A DNA stretch of 64,000 nucleotides from Desulfovibrio sp. 86 (GTDB taxonomy: Bacteria; Desulfobacterota; Desulfovibrionia; Desulfovibrionales; Desulfovibrionaceae). Below are positions 43,613 through 52,912 of this stretch, piece by piece (within the stretch, counting starts at the first letter, position 1; each line of letters starts with the position of its first letter). A program made the position numbers and the translations under genes. Where the stretch lies: assembly GCF_902702915.1 (NCBI RefSeq), contig NZ_LR738849.1, forward strand, positions 1,674,001-1,738,000. The letters run 5' to 3'. The notes beneath the pieces were generated by a model. It was not told the origin of the DNA. It worked only from the letters and a program-made list of their open reading frames with translations, and made no database searches.

Positions 43613-43645
43613 GCAAAGCCCCCTTTTAGGGGCTTTGCTTTTTCA
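43613..43645 (+). terminator. Terminator hairpin 24 bases before the purD start
   Basis: GCAAAGCCCC pairs with GGGGCTTTGC around a short loop, and TTTTT follows. The space to ATG 43669 is too short for a promoter plus ribosome site, so purD transcripts must read through it or be controlled by it. Confidence 0.8.
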
Positions 43646-43668
43646 TCAGTACACGGCAAGGAGACGGC

Positions 43669-44955
43669 ATGCGCATCCTGGTGATTGGTTCCGGTGGGCG
43701 GGAACACGCCCTGGTCTGGAAATTCATGCAAAGCCCCGGCGTGAAGGCGGTCTTCGCAGCGCCCGGCAACGGGGGAACCAGCAGAGAGGGCGCGGTCAAT
43801 GTGCCTGTACCTGTTGACGACCTGGACGGGCTGGTGGCCCTGGCGCGCAAAGAAAACATCGATCTTGTGATGCCCGGCCCCGAACTTCCTCTGACTCTGG
43901 GCATTACCGACCGCATGCGCGAAGCGGGCATAGCCTGTTTCGGCCCCGACAGTTACGGCGCAAAGCTCGAAGGCAGCAAGGCCTTTGCCAAGGAAATCAT
44001 GGCCAGGGCCCAGGTGCCCACGGCGCACAGCGCCGTGTTCAGCGATGCGGAAATGGCCAAAAATCATGTGGCCAAAGTGGGCGGGCCCCTGGTGGTCAAG
44101 GCCGACGGCCTGGCCGCGGGCAAGGGCGTCATCATGGCGACCGACTCTCAGGAAGCCCTGCAGGCCATTGACGACATCATGAGCGCCAGGGCCTTTGGCT
44201 CCGCTGGCGATCTTGTGGTGCTGGAAGAATGGCTTGTGGGTGAGGAAGCCTCCTTCCTGTGCCTGTGCGATGGCGAACGCGCCGTGCCGCTGCCCTCGGC
44301 CCAGGACCACAAGCGTGTTTTCGACAATGACGAAGGCCCCAATACCGGAGGCATGGGCGCGTACAGCCCCGCCCCCGTCCTGCCCGACGACATGCTGGAG
44401 GAAATGGCCGACCTCACCGTGCGGCCCATCCTGCGCGAGCTTGCCAAGGACGGCCACCCCTTTGTGGGCGTGCTGTATGCCGGGCTGATGATGACCGCCG
44501 ACGGCCCCAAGGTGCTGGAGTACAACGTGCGCTTTGGCGACCCGGAATGCCAGCCCATGCTCATGCGGCTTGAAGGCGATCTGCCCCGTATCATGCTGGA
44601 CGGCATTGCTGGCAAGCTTGACCCCACCAGTATCGGGCAAAGCGCCAAGACGGCTCTGGGCGTGGTCATGACCGCAGAAGGCTACCCCGGCGCGTACACA
44701 AAGGGGGTGCCCATTACCGGCATCAGCGAAGCGGACGCGCTGCCCGGCGTAAAGGTTTTTCACGGCGGCACGACCATCAGGGACGGCGCGCTGGTGTCCA
44801 GCGGCGGCCGCGTGCTTTGCGTGACGGCGCTGGGTGATGACCTTGAGGACGCGCAAAGGGCCGCCTATGCGGGCGTTGAGAAGATTCGCATGGATGGCGG
44901 CTTTTACCGCAAGGACATAGGGCAGAAGGGCATCAACCGGCTGAAAGGCAAATAG
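43669..44955 (+). CDS. purD: Phosphoribosylamine-glycine ligase (GARS)
   Basis: 428 residues, AAGGAG before ATG 43669. The N-domain starts MRILVIGSGGREHALVWK. GPELPLTLGI and YGAKLEGSKAFAKE follow, then the ATP-grasp part with KADGLAAGKGV, EEWLVGEEASFL, DNDEGPNTGGMGAYSPAP and EYNVRFGDPECQ (metal ligands). It joins glycine to phosphoribosylamine, step two of purine synthesis. purE follows 278 bases downstream across a family A repeat. The leader carries a terminator hairpin. Confidence 0.97.
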   Translation: MRILVIGSGGREHALVWKFMQSPGVKAVFAAPGNGGTSREGAVNVPVPVDDLDGLVALARKENIDLVMPGPELPLTLGITDRMREAGIACFGPDSYGAKLEGSKAFAKEIMARAQVPTAHSAVFSDAEMAKNHVAKVGGPLVVKADGLAAGKGVIMATDSQEALQAIDDIMSARAFGSAGDLVVLEEWLVGEEASFLCLCDGERAVPLPSAQDHKRVFDNDEGPNTGGMGAYSPAPVLPDDMLEEMADLTVRPILRELAKDGHPFVGVLYAGLMMTADGPKVLEYNVRFGDPECQPMLMRLEGDLPRIMLDGIAGKLDPTSIGQSAKTALGVVMTAEGYPGAYTKGVPITGISEADALPGVKVFHGGTTIRDGALVSSGGRVLCVTALGDDLEDAQRAAYAGVEKIRMDGGFYRKDIGQKGINRLKGK

Positions 44956-45054
44956 GTCCGCAGCCAGCAGCACGTTCACACGGAGCGCCTTCATGCCGAA
45001 GCGCTCTGGAGCGTTTTACCTTTGAAAAAGTGTAAACGCGCTAAGAAAACAGTG

Positions 45055-45192
45055 AGTAAAGAGCCTCCTGGAAACGCGTAGTTGTTTCGTTTGGCAAGGC
45101 GCGATCTTTTTTCAAGCAGGAGTGGACTCTTTCGTCCTCTGTTTCAAAAAAAGTGAAGCAAGTCCGCCAACCGGAATAAATCAGCGTTTCCC
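45055..45192. repeat. Repeat family A, full copy between purD and purE
   Basis: 138 bp from AGTAAAGAGCCTCCTGG to CAGCGTTTCCCT. One central arm is shortened (CTTTTTTCAAGCAGG; GTCCTCTGTTTC lacks the GACT present elsewhere). It probably lies inside the pur transcript as a folded spacer. Confidence 0.85.
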
Positions 45193-45233
45193 TGGATTAC
45201 CCCCGGCCCAGAGCCGGATTCAGAGGATACGAC

Positions 45234-45731
45234 ATGGCGCAAGTAGTCATATTGATGGGTTCGCAGTCTGATGAAGACAAGGTCAGCCCCTGTGTTGAAG
45301 TGCTGAAAAGCCTGGGTGTAAGCTGTGTCATTACGGTCAGTTCCGCCCACCGCACCCCTGAACGCACGGAAAGGCTGGTGAGCGAGCACGAAGCCGCAGG
45401 CGCACAGGTATTTATCTGCGCGGCGGGCATGGCGGCGCATCTGGCCGGGGCCGTGGCCGCGCGCACCACGCGCCCTGTCATAGGCATTCCCGTGTCCAGC
45501 GTGGCCCTTGGCGGCATGGACGCCCTGCTGGCCACTGTGCAGATGCCCCCAGGATTCCCCGTGGCCACCGTGGCTCTGGACAAGGCCGGAGCGCGCAACG
45601 CCGCCTGGCTTGCCGCCCAGATTCTGGCTCTGACGGATCCTGCCCTTGCCGACAGGATCAAGGCCGCCCGCGCGAAAATGCGGGACGACGTGGAAAAGGC
45701 CGGCGAAGAAATCACCCGCAAATACGCCTGA
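45234..45731 (+). CDS. purE: N5-carboxyaminoimidazole ribonucleotide mutase
   Basis: 165 residues. MGSQSDEDKV near the N-terminus, SSAHRTPERT (catalytic His), the AAGMAAHLAGAVAARTTRPV loop, and PVSSVALGGMDALLATVQMP are the class I PurE signature. It moves the carboxylate of N5-CAIR to make CAIR. The mutase form normally needs PurK; none is visible in the window. The ATG at 45234 follows AGAGGATACGAC. It lies on the same strand as purD. Confidence 0.96.
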   Translation: MAQVVILMGSQSDEDKVSPCVEVLKSLGVSCVITVSSAHRTPERTERLVSEHEAAGAQVFICAAGMAAHLAGAVAARTTRPVIGIPVSSVALGGMDALLATVQMPPGFPVATVALDKAGARNAAWLAAQILALTDPALADRIKAARAKMRDDVEKAGEEITRKYA

Positions 45732-45759
45732 GCCGCAGCGCCGCAGGGCGTTGCAATGC

Positions 45760-45821
45760 TTTGTGGGGGAGGGACCCTTTTGCAAAAGGGTCCCTCCCCC
45801 ACGCCCCCACCCCCTAAAACT
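45760..45821. repeat. GC-rich hairpin cassette, family C
   Basis: Perfect stem GGGGGAGGGACCC with GGGTCCCTCCCCC around TTTTGCAAAA, then CCCCCACCCCC and TAAAAC. It is 30 bases 3' of purE and probably terminates it. Confidence 0.82.
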
Positions 45822-45837
45822 CTTAGTATGTTTTAGA

Positions 45838-45998
45838 GCATTTTACCTTAATTGGTTACACGACATCCAAGTGGAAGAACCGCTGTCGCTATCCGTAGCG
45901 ATGCTGTCCTGCCCCGTAAGGCGGCCCCGCCAACGGTTCAGACAAGCCCGCAGGAGCGGGCAACGGTTACTGCAAAGATGGCTATTCTCAATGCAAAA
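45838..45998. repeat. Decayed family B element
   Basis: Starts AGAGCATTTTACC and ends ATTCTCAATGCAAAAAGGCTCTA, as in long form 2. The middle has different short inversions (CGCTATCCGTAGCG and CCCGCAGGAGCGGG). The gap between purE and the zinc-ribbon gene holds nothing else that I can recognise. Confidence 0.55.
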
Positions 45999-46102
45999 AG
46001 GCTCTAAAAGACCGGGGCCGCCTGCACGGATGAGGCTGGCGTCTGGGAGCCCACTGCGGGGCATGCGGCCCGGTGAAAAAATAAAAAGGCCTTCGGAAAA
46101 AT

Positions 46103-46136
46103 AAAAAGGCCGCCGGGCACATGAACCGGCGGCCTT
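46103..46136 (-). terminator. Terminator of the zinc-ribbon gene
   Basis: On the minus strand AAGGCCGCCGG pairs with CCGGCGGCCTT, followed by TTTTTATTTTT. It begins about 45 bases after the stop at 46183. Confidence 0.88.
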
Positions 46137-46182
46137 GCTTCAGGGCAGGTGGGGTAAAACCCGCCCCTTGTCTACGCATTGT

Positions 46183-46488
46183 TTACGCATTGCCGAAATA
46201 GGGCGGACGGCGCGTCTGCGCGTCGCCACTGACGCGGAAAATCTGGACAGTGTAGTGTCCTGTGCCGCCGCACGTGGGGCAGGCGTCCGTCACCAGCAGG
46301 CAGGACGCGTCCAGTTCCAGCGGGTCAATGCCCGCAATGCCGAGAATATGTGTGGCCTTGCCCTGCTCCCACATAACCGGCGAACCACAACGTCCGCATT
46401 CCACATAAAGAAGTTCAGGGTCATAACCCTTGCCCACAAGGGGGCCGCGCAGCGGTTCGGCAATGGCCTTGAGCGTATTGTTATGCAT
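46183..46488 (-). CDS. Small zinc-ribbon protein of unknown function
   Basis: 101 residues from ATG 46488, with GGGAGGG upstream; longer in-frame starts overlap mutL and are unlikely. Two CxxC pairs, CGRCG (about residue 31) and CPTCGG (about 74), could form one rubredoxin-like or zinc-ribbon knuckle. Between them is a hydrophobic strand region (VMWEQGKATHILGIAGIDPL). It ends RRPPYFGNA. I do not recognise a family. It is divergent from mutL and has its own terminator. Confidence 0.75.
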   Translation of the reverse strand: MHNNTLKAIAEPLRGPLVGKGYDPELLYVECGRCGSPVMWEQGKATHILGIAGIDPLELDASCLLVTDACPTCGGTGHYTVQIFRVSGDAQTRRPPYFGNA

Positions 46489-46680
46489 TATTCCCTCCCG
46501 CAGGCCCCGGCGCACTTTGGCCGCGCGTATGGTCGCGGTTGCGGCACGTCCTTTAAGCCTTACCTTCCATAGATAAGCACCTCTGGCTGCAAGGCAAGTC
46601 CTGTGGCGCACCCGGGCCCTGTTTTTTCTCGCGTGGCGCTGCAGCTTGCCATGCGCCAAACGGCCGATTAGAGTGGAACC

Positions 46681-48876
46681 ATGTCTGAAAATAAACGTCA
46701 TATACGTCTGCTGCCGCCTGAGCTGCGCAACCAGATCGCCGCTGGCGAAGTGGTTGAACGGCCCGCCAGCGTGTTGAAGGAACTGGTGGAAAACAGCCTG
46801 GACGCCCAGGCCAACCAGATAGATGTTTGCCTTGAAAACGGCGGCCAAAGCCGCATCAGCGTGCAGGATGACGGTTGCGGCATCCCCGCTGAAGACCTGG
46901 AACTGGCCGTTACCCGTCACGCCACCAGCAAGATTGCCTGCCTTGAAGATCTGGAGCGCATCCTGTCCTACGGATTTCGTGGCGAGGCTTTGCCGAGCAT
47001 AGCCTCGGTGTCGCGTTTTTCCATTACCTCCGCCCATGCCGGGGAGGACGGGAATGTGACGGCGCACCGGGTGGAAGTGGAACACGGCCTGCTTAAAAGT
47101 TCTGGCCCGGCGGCCCTGCACAGGGGCACTCTGGTGGAGGTGCGCGACCTTTTTTCCAATATACCAGCTCGCCTGAAATTTTTAAAGACCCCCTCCACGG
47201 AGTTCAAGCGCGCTCAGGACTGGCTGGCCCGTCTGGCGCTCACCCGGCCCGAGGTGGGCTTCAGCCTGCATTCGGGCGAGCGCGAGGCCCTGCGTTTTCT
47301 GCCGGGGCAGACCCTTGCCGGGCGTCTCGGCATCCTGTGGCCACGGCTTGTGGTGGACGCCCTGCGCCCCTTTGACGGCCAGAGGCACGGCATACGCGCT
47401 CACGGTCTGGCGGCCCTGCCCAATGTGAGCCAGCCGCGCGGCGACCGCATCCTGCTCTACGTCAACGGGCGCTCCGTCACGGACAAACGCCTGCTGGCCG
47501 CCGTGCGCGAAGCCTACAAGGGGCGCATGACCAGCCGTGACTATCCGCAGATCGTGCTTTTTGTGGAAATGGACCCGGCGGAGGTGGACGTCAACGTGCA
47601 CCCGGCCAAGAGCGAAGTGCGCTTCAGGGACGAATCCGCAGTTTTTTCCGCAGTGCTGCACGCAGTTCAGGCCGCGCTTGTCACGTCCTTTGACGTGGCC
47701 GACGCCGCCTGGCATGACGCTGGCGCGGCGTCTGCGGGCACGGCCTTTATGGGCGGGACGGATCACGCTGCCGGGGAATCCGCTACGGAATCCACGGGCG
47801 CTGTCACGCGGCCCATGGGCTTCTGGGGGCGGCTCGACAATCCCCCCCTTGTGGAGCGCCCGGAACGGGACAGCCTCGCGGATGCGGGCCCATGGCAGGC
47901 CAGCGCGCCTGCAGCCACGGCCTCCGCCGCAGCCCACACCGCATATGCCCAGAACCCGCCCCACGGCTTCGGCCAGGGGGACATGCCTGCCCACATGCCT
48001 GCCCAGATGGACGGGCCAGCCAGCCAGTACGGCCACAATCAAGGCTGGGAGCAGGCGAACGGGGCACAGTCGCCCCCAGGCCCGGAACACGGAGCGCAAC
48101 CCTTGGGCGTGGCAACGCAGGGCCATGCGCAAAGCGGGGAACAGTCGAGTCCCGCCGGGGTGTTTGTGCGCCCCGAAGGCGTGGACGCCCATGGAAGTAT
48201 GGCGGAAGCCAGCGCGCCCTATGGCTCTGGCCTGAATGCCGAAATCTCTGGCCCGGACGCCGCCGCGCGCGCGGCCGAATCGTATGCCGATGGCGAAAGC
48301 GTGCGGGATCGTCAGCCCCTGCGCGTGGAAAATGTGGAGTATCTGGGCCAGGTGGCCGACACCTACCTTGTGCTGCGCGACAGGGCCGGAGCATTGCTTT
48401 TGCTGGATCAGCACGCTGCCCACGAGCGCATACTCTATGCCCGCATGCGCAAGGGCGCTTTTGCGGGGTCGGGTCAGTTGCTGGCCTTGCCGCTGGAAAT
48501 GTCCCTGCACCCGGCAGAGCGCGAACGGCTTTTTGATTTGAGGTCCACGCTGGAATCCCTTGGGTTTGTGCTCGAAACCACGGCCAGCGGGCTTGAGGTC
48601 AGGGGCATGCCGCCTGTTCTTTCGCGGGCCGAGGCCAGGGACTTTCTGCGTGAAGCGCTGGCGGGCCGCAAGGACGATCTGGCGGACATGTTCATATCCA
48701 TGTCCTGCAAGGCTGCCATCAAGGCCGGGCAGCGCCTCACCGACGACGAAGCCGCCGGGCTGCTGCGTCAGTGGCTGGCCACCGACGCCAGGGAGTATTG
48801 CCCACACGGCCGCCCCTGCATCCTGCGCTGGGACGCCACGGAGCTGGAAAAGCTGTTCAAGCGGAGGCAATCGTGA
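46681..48876 (+). CDS. mutL: DNA mismatch repair protein MutL
   Basis: 731 residues. The GHKL ATPase half has IAAGEVVERPASVLKEL, ENSLDAQAN, DDGCGIP, TRHATSKI and YGFRGEALPSIA. Residues about 335-545 form a long Ala/Gly/His/Gln-rich linker. The C-terminal half has DQHAAHERILYA (576-587), SCKAAIKAG (Cys676) and CPHGRP (707-712). The endonuclease consensus DQHAx2Ex4E keeps Asp, His and the first Glu (582), but the last Glu is Ala587. The zinc-site Cys and His motifs are intact, so activity cannot be decided by eye. MutL couples mismatch recognition by MutS to strand removal. No mutS or mutH is in the window. Confidence 0.95.
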   Translation: MSENKRHIRLLPPELRNQIAAGEVVERPASVLKELVENSLDAQANQIDVCLENGGQSRISVQDDGCGIPAEDLELAVTRHATSKIACLEDLERILSYGFRGEALPSIASVSRFSITSAHAGEDGNVTAHRVEVEHGLLKSSGPAALHRGTLVEVRDLFSNIPARLKFLKTPSTEFKRAQDWLARLALTRPEVGFSLHSGEREALRFLPGQTLAGRLGILWPRLVVDALRPFDGQRHGIRAHGLAALPNVSQPRGDRILLYVNGRSVTDKRLLAAVREAYKGRMTSRDYPQIVLFVEMDPAEVDVNVHPAKSEVRFRDESAVFSAVLHAVQAALVTSFDVADAAWHDAGAASAGTAFMGGTDHAAGESATESTGAVTRPMGFWGRLDNPPLVERPERDSLADAGPWQASAPAATASAAAHTAYAQNPPHGFGQGDMPAHMPAQMDGPASQYGHNQGWEQANGAQSPPGPEHGAQPLGVATQGHAQSGEQSSPAGVFVRPEGVDAHGSMAEASAPYGSGLNAEISGPDAAARAAESYADGESVRDRQPLRVENVEYLGQVADTYLVLRDRAGALLLLDQHAAHERILYARMRKGAFAGSGQLLALPLEMSLHPAERERLFDLRSTLESLGFVLETTASGLEVRGMPPVLSRAEARDFLREALAGRKDDLADMFISMSCKAAIKAGQRLTDDEAAGLLRQWLATDAREYCPHGRPCILRWDATELEKLFKRRQS

Positions 48877-49059
48877 TGTGGCGTGGTTGCGCGTGAACTT
48901 TGAGCGTGTTCGTAACGAGCAAAATACGCCCTGACATAAAGCGTGGCTGGCATTTGGCTTGAAGGATGCCTGAAACCCCGGCGCAATAACATTGACGCCT
49001 CAAGCTGCATATATTCGCCAATCCGGCTTTTCGTGAAGCCTGCAGTCTGGAGAGTTCTT

Positions 49060-49536
49060 ATGGAAAAGAAATATTGGCTCCTGAAGTCCGAGCCTGGGTG
49101 CTATTCCATCGACGATCTTGCGGCCGAGCCGGAACAGATCACCTGCTGGAGCGGCGTGCGCAACTATCAGGCGCGCAACTTTCTGCGGGATCAGATGTCT
49201 GTGGGCGATATGGTCATTTTTTATCACAGCGTCACGGACCCCTCGGCCATGGGCGTGGCCTGTGTGGTCAGGGCCGGCTACCCCGACCCCACCGCCTGGG
49301 AACCGGAAGACGAGCATTTTGATCCCAAATCAACGCCCGAAAGGCCGCTCTGGTATGCGGTGGATGTGCGCTTTGTCAAAAAATTCGCCAATGCCGTGCC
49401 GCTCAAGGCCATGCGCATGGATCCCGCCCTGGCGGGGATGGAATTGCTGCGCAAGGGGTCGAGGCTTTCGGTTATGCCCGTGAGCAAAGAAGAATTTGAG
49501 ATTGTTTGCAGAATGGGGGACCCGCTGGGCGCGTAG
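49060..49536 (+). CDS. EVE domain protein
   Basis: 158 residues from ATG 49060 (CTGGAGAG upstream). The EVE fold motifs are clear: KYWLLKSEPGCYSIDDL at the start, WSGVRNYQARNFLRDQMSVGD, then VIFYHSVTDPSAMGVACVVR and DPKSTPERPLWYAVDVRF. EVE domains bind modified bases in DNA or RNA. The protein is the small stand-alone type (thymocyte nuclear protein 1-like) common in bacteria. No restriction or methylase gene is adjacent. It follows mutL in the same direction after 180 bases. Confidence 0.93.
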   Translation: MEKKYWLLKSEPGCYSIDDLAAEPEQITCWSGVRNYQARNFLRDQMSVGDMVIFYHSVTDPSAMGVACVVRAGYPDPTAWEPEDEHFDPKSTPERPLWYAVDVRFVKKFANAVPLKAMRMDPALAGMELLRKGSRLSVMPVSKEEFEIVCRMGDPLGA

Positions 49537-49540
49537 TAGG

Positions 49541-49590
49541 GGCGCTGGCCGTTCAGGCTGTCAGCGCCTTTTGGGGCGCGCCTTTTTGAG
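49541..49590 (+). terminator. Terminator of the EVE gene
   Basis: GGCGCTG pairs with CAGCGCC across a ~14-base loop, then TTTT. A second GGGGCGCGCC/TTTTT follows at once. Confidence 0.7.
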
Positions 49591-49599
49591 GGGAAAGGC

Positions 49600-50086
49600 A
49601 TATTTTTGCCGTCGTCGGAAACGTTTTCGACGCTTACCTATGAAAATTTGCTTAAATCTATAAGTAAACGCGCTGAAATTGTTAAAAAATGTAATGTTAT
49701 ACGGGGAGTACAGTCAGAAGATTGCTCAGAATTTTATTTTCTGACATGCTTTGCCCACTTTCCAATCACAAGCGAAAAATAGTGTCGCCCGTCGGATATG
49801 GACGACATGCCATTTTCGATGTCATTTCTGGCTGCGATTCATATCCATTGTTTTTTTGGGGTGTCAAATCTTGCAACGACACTATCCAGCGTGAAAAAGC
49901 AGAACGCTTTCATTCAAAATCAGTAACACAATATGGGGGCAGATTTGCGGGTCATATTCGCGCACGAGATAGGTGCCGCGTAGTTAAAACCTGATCTGGC
50001 AGGCATTAACACAGCAGAATTCTTATTTGACGTGCGCTTGCAACTAAAGTGTTCCAAAATGATGTTTTCATCTGAGAGAAATTACC
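49600..50086. other. A/T-rich gap upstream of the autotransporter, no gene seen
   Basis: Composition is clearly lower in GC than the surroundings (e.g. 49660-49740 and 49840-49940). One 90-codon frame (49722-49994) has no family resemblance and I do not accept it. The stretch probably carries the promoter and leader of the autotransporter gene. No consensus promoter is convincing. Confidence 0.5.
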
Positions 50087-52288
50087 ATGTTGCATCATAA
50101 GCTGCACGTCTTGCCACTTGTTTTTGCGGCTCTGCTCTTTCTGTTGCCGCTGCATGGTCTGGCCGCCACTGTGGAGTATAGTTCTGGAACGCATCTTTAC
50201 CTTATCGGCAACCCTGTCAATGCGGGGGACAGCGCTGGCATGGGCGGCCAGGACGACCCCAACGCGCTTGTCAACAATGCCAATGCTTCCGGCAATACCG
50301 TGACCGTAGCGGGCGGTATGGTAAATTTGATCATCAGCGGCGGCTGTTATATTGATAAATATCGCACAGATGTTGTGGCCAACGACAACCGGGTGGACAT
50401 CACAAATTTCACAGGAGGAGAGAACACTCGGGTTTATGGCGGATCTGCCTGGTCTATGGCAAATACCAGCGGCATCACCGTCACAACCACGGGCAATAAT
50501 GTAACCGTCAGGGGGGGGAGGTTCTACAGCATTTTCGGCGGCTTTGCTTCCACCCTTTACGGCTTTGCTCTGTCTGGCGGCAACAGGGTGCATGTTACCG
50601 GCGCCAATGTGGATTTCATTAGTGGCGGCGAAGCCCATACAAGGGGTACGGAGGCCATAGCCGCGGGAAATGAGGCGATTGTCATAGACAGCACGGTCAC
50701 CAAGGACATTTATGGCGGCTTTGCTTTTGCCCCTGTTGGCACCGCCATTGCTATGGGCAATAGCGTAATCCTCAGCGGCGGCGCGGTAAGCGGCGATATC
50801 TATGGCGGCGTTAGCGCACTTTCTGTTGGCGCCGGCGTGGGCGGTTCGGCCACGGGCAACAGCGTGACCATCAGCGGCGCTCCCAACCTGGCAAACAGCA
50901 AACTTTACGGCGGCATTGTCAGAAATGGAACAGACCCTCTTGAGGTTAGATACGGAGATGCCTTCAGCGGCAACACCCTGAATATAAAAACATCGGGCCT
51001 GACTGTGCAGGGCCTGTACAATTTTCAGAATATCAACTTCTACCTGCCCTCCTCCCTGGCGGCGGGGGATACCGCACTCACCACGACCGGCGAGGCGCGT
51101 CTTTCTGAAAACGACGGTGGCACAGGCAGAAAGGCCACAATCAACGTGGGTGTTGCGGGCGGTGCCGCACCGCTAAAAAATGGGGACCAAGTGGTGCTCA
51201 TCAACGCCGGAACGCTGACCGGCACACCCGCCAACAGCACGGTCAACAGTCAGGGCGTGACCCTGCGTTATAGTTTCGACATTCTGACTCAGGGCAATAA
51301 ATTGCTGGGCACTGTCACCTCTTCCAGCGTGAACCCGCAAGCTAAAGCTCTGTCAGAAGGATTTATTGGCGGCATGGCCATGACGTTGCAAGGAGCGGAT
51401 CTCGCGGCGGGCAAGGGTATGGAATCTGCCGTGCAGGCCTCTTCCGGTGCGGGTGAGAGCGGGTTTGCCGGGTTCGGCGCGCTTTCTGGCGGTTCACTTC
51501 GCTTCAACACCGGCTCTCATATGGACATGAGGAGCCTGTCTCTGCTCACTGGCCTTGCCTGGGGCGTTGATTGTACCCTTGGACGTTTTACAGCGGGTCC
51601 TTTTTTCGAGTACGGCAATGGCTCGTACAATACCGCCAACTCCTTCAGCAATGCCGCTGACGTGGACGGCAACGGCAACACGCACTATTTGGGCGGTGGC
51701 CTGCTGGCCCGTATGGATTTCACATCCACTGGCCCCGGTCATTTTTATACCGAAGCCAGCGGGCGCGCAGGATCGATACACAATAAATACGACAGCTCAG
51801 ACCTGCGCGACGCCACCGGGCGCGAGGCGGAGTATGACAGCGACACGCCGTACTACGGGCTGCATCTGGGCGCAGGCTATATATGGAACATTACTGACGC
51901 TGCCAGTCTTGACCTCTATGGCAAGTACTTTTGGACGCGGCAGACGGGCGATTCCATCAGTCTGTCCACTGGCGACCCCATTGATTTTGATGATGTGTAC
52001 TCCAGCCGTCTGCGGTTTGGTTCTCGCTTCGCCTATCTGGTAAATGAATATGTCAGCCCCTACGCTGGTGTTGCCTGGGAACATGAATTCGACGGCAAGG
52101 CCCGCGCCTCCACCAATGGCTTCAATATGCAAGCCCCATCCATGCGCGGTGATACCGGCATCGGTGAGTTGGGCCTGTTGCTCAAGCCCTCCCAAACGCT
52201 GCCCCTTTCCTTTGACCTCGGCGTGCAGGGGTATACGGGCAAAAGAGAGGGTGTGACAGGCAGCCTGCAGGCCAAGTGGGAGTTTTGA
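50087..52288 (+). CDS. Autotransporter with C-terminal beta-barrel
   Basis: 733 residues. A signal peptide (HVLPLVFAALLFLLPLHGLAA) is followed by a passenger of about 400 residues built of beta-helix-like repeats: YGG and SGG turns recur (DIYGGFAFAPVG, DIYGGVSALSVG, LYGGIVRNG, FISGGEAH), with NxVxVxGG strands. The barrel occupies about 475-733 (GLAWGVDCTLGRFTAGPFFE, HYLGGGLLARMDF, YYGLHLGAGYIWN, RLRFGSRFAYL, PYAGVAWEHEFDGKA, LDLGVQGYTGKREG) and ends with the outer membrane Phe (KWEF). It is secreted by the type V route; the passenger's target is unknown. Single gene in an A/T-rich setting. Confidence 0.9.
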   Translation: MLHHKLHVLPLVFAALLFLLPLHGLAATVEYSSGTHLYLIGNPVNAGDSAGMGGQDDPNALVNNANASGNTVTVAGGMVNLIISGGCYIDKYRTDVVANDNRVDITNFTGGENTRVYGGSAWSMANTSGITVTTTGNNVTVRGGRFYSIFGGFASTLYGFALSGGNRVHVTGANVDFISGGEAHTRGTEAIAAGNEAIVIDSTVTKDIYGGFAFAPVGTAIAMGNSVILSGGAVSGDIYGGVSALSVGAGVGGSATGNSVTISGAPNLANSKLYGGIVRNGTDPLEVRYGDAFSGNTLNIKTSGLTVQGLYNFQNINFYLPSSLAAGDTALTTTGEARLSENDGGTGRKATINVGVAGGAAPLKNGDQVVLINAGTLTGTPANSTVNSQGVTLRYSFDILTQGNKLLGTVTSSSVNPQAKALSEGFIGGMAMTLQGADLAAGKGMESAVQASSGAGESGFAGFGALSGGSLRFNTGSHMDMRSLSLLTGLAWGVDCTLGRFTAGPFFEYGNGSYNTANSFSNAADVDGNGNTHYLGGGLLARMDFTSTGPGHFYTEASGRAGSIHNKYDSSDLRDATGREAEYDSDTPYYGLHLGAGYIWNITDAASLDLYGKYFWTRQTGDSISLSTGDPIDFDDVYSSRLRFGSRFAYLVNEYVSPYAGVAWEHEFDGKARASTNGFNMQAPSMRGDTGIGELGLLLKPSQTLPLSFDLGVQGYTGKREGVTGSLQAKWEF

Positions 52289-52912
52289 AGATAAACAGCA
52301 GCAGCTGCCAAAATCTATAATGGACTGTCCTTTGAGAGGGGATTTTTGTGCCCTGCGGGCACGGGAGCTTTCTCATTATTAGTGTTTTGGCCGCCTGCGC
52401 GGCGTGCGGCAAGGCGGGGCCGGTTATGGGGCTGCGCCCCCTTCTCAGCCCCCCTTGCATCCCCCCCGAAGCACCCCGCTGGGGTTTTCCAGCTTCCGAC
52501 ATTTCGCGAGGGTTGCGCGGCTGCTGCTCCGGGAGTTTCCTCGCTCCGCTCGGCGATCTCCCTGCGCGCCGCGCAATGCCAGCGTGCGACTTCGCGCTGC
52601 ATGCGAGTTTTCATGTCAGGGCATGTTCACCGAAGGCAGGAGGCCGTCGCATTGGCTGCGGGAAGTCTCAGGAATGGCGGCTGGTTGATGGGGAAAAGTA
52701 CGTTGTGGGCGTGCGCCTTCACGCTGCATGGGAGAGCGTGCAAAAGGCGTCAAGCCACGATCGTGCGCCGATGCTGTGCGGAATGCTGATGTGAATGCTT
52801 CACTGTGAGCGGCAGCGAGCTGAAATAATTACATAACATCATGAAGTTGTTCTATCATGCAGACGATGTTGTTTTCATTGTTGGAAACCTCGAATAAAGG
52901 CATCAATTTCTC
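52289..52912. other. 620-base gap without a convincing gene
   Basis: Frames from about 52346 to 52794 overlap in all three phases and contain only Arg/Ala/Pro-rich shadow-like protein. GC-rich inverted runs such as GGGGCTGCGCCCC occur near 52430. The last 100 bases (52810-52912) are A/T-rich and probably carry the promoter of the AraC-type gene. Confidence 0.5.

Noticed and set aside
46183-47121. 312-codon version of the zinc-ribbon gene starting inside mutL
   Set aside because: The extra 211 residues are antisense to mutL, and a good ribosome site precedes ATG 46488.
49722-49994. 90-codon frame in the A/T-rich gap before the autotransporter
   Set aside because: No ribosome site, no recognisable domain, and composition like the surrounding non-coding DNA.
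52346-52794. Two overlapping frames of about 148 codons before the AraC gene
   Set aside because: They overlap in different phases, are Arg/Ala/Pro-rich, and neither matches a known domain.
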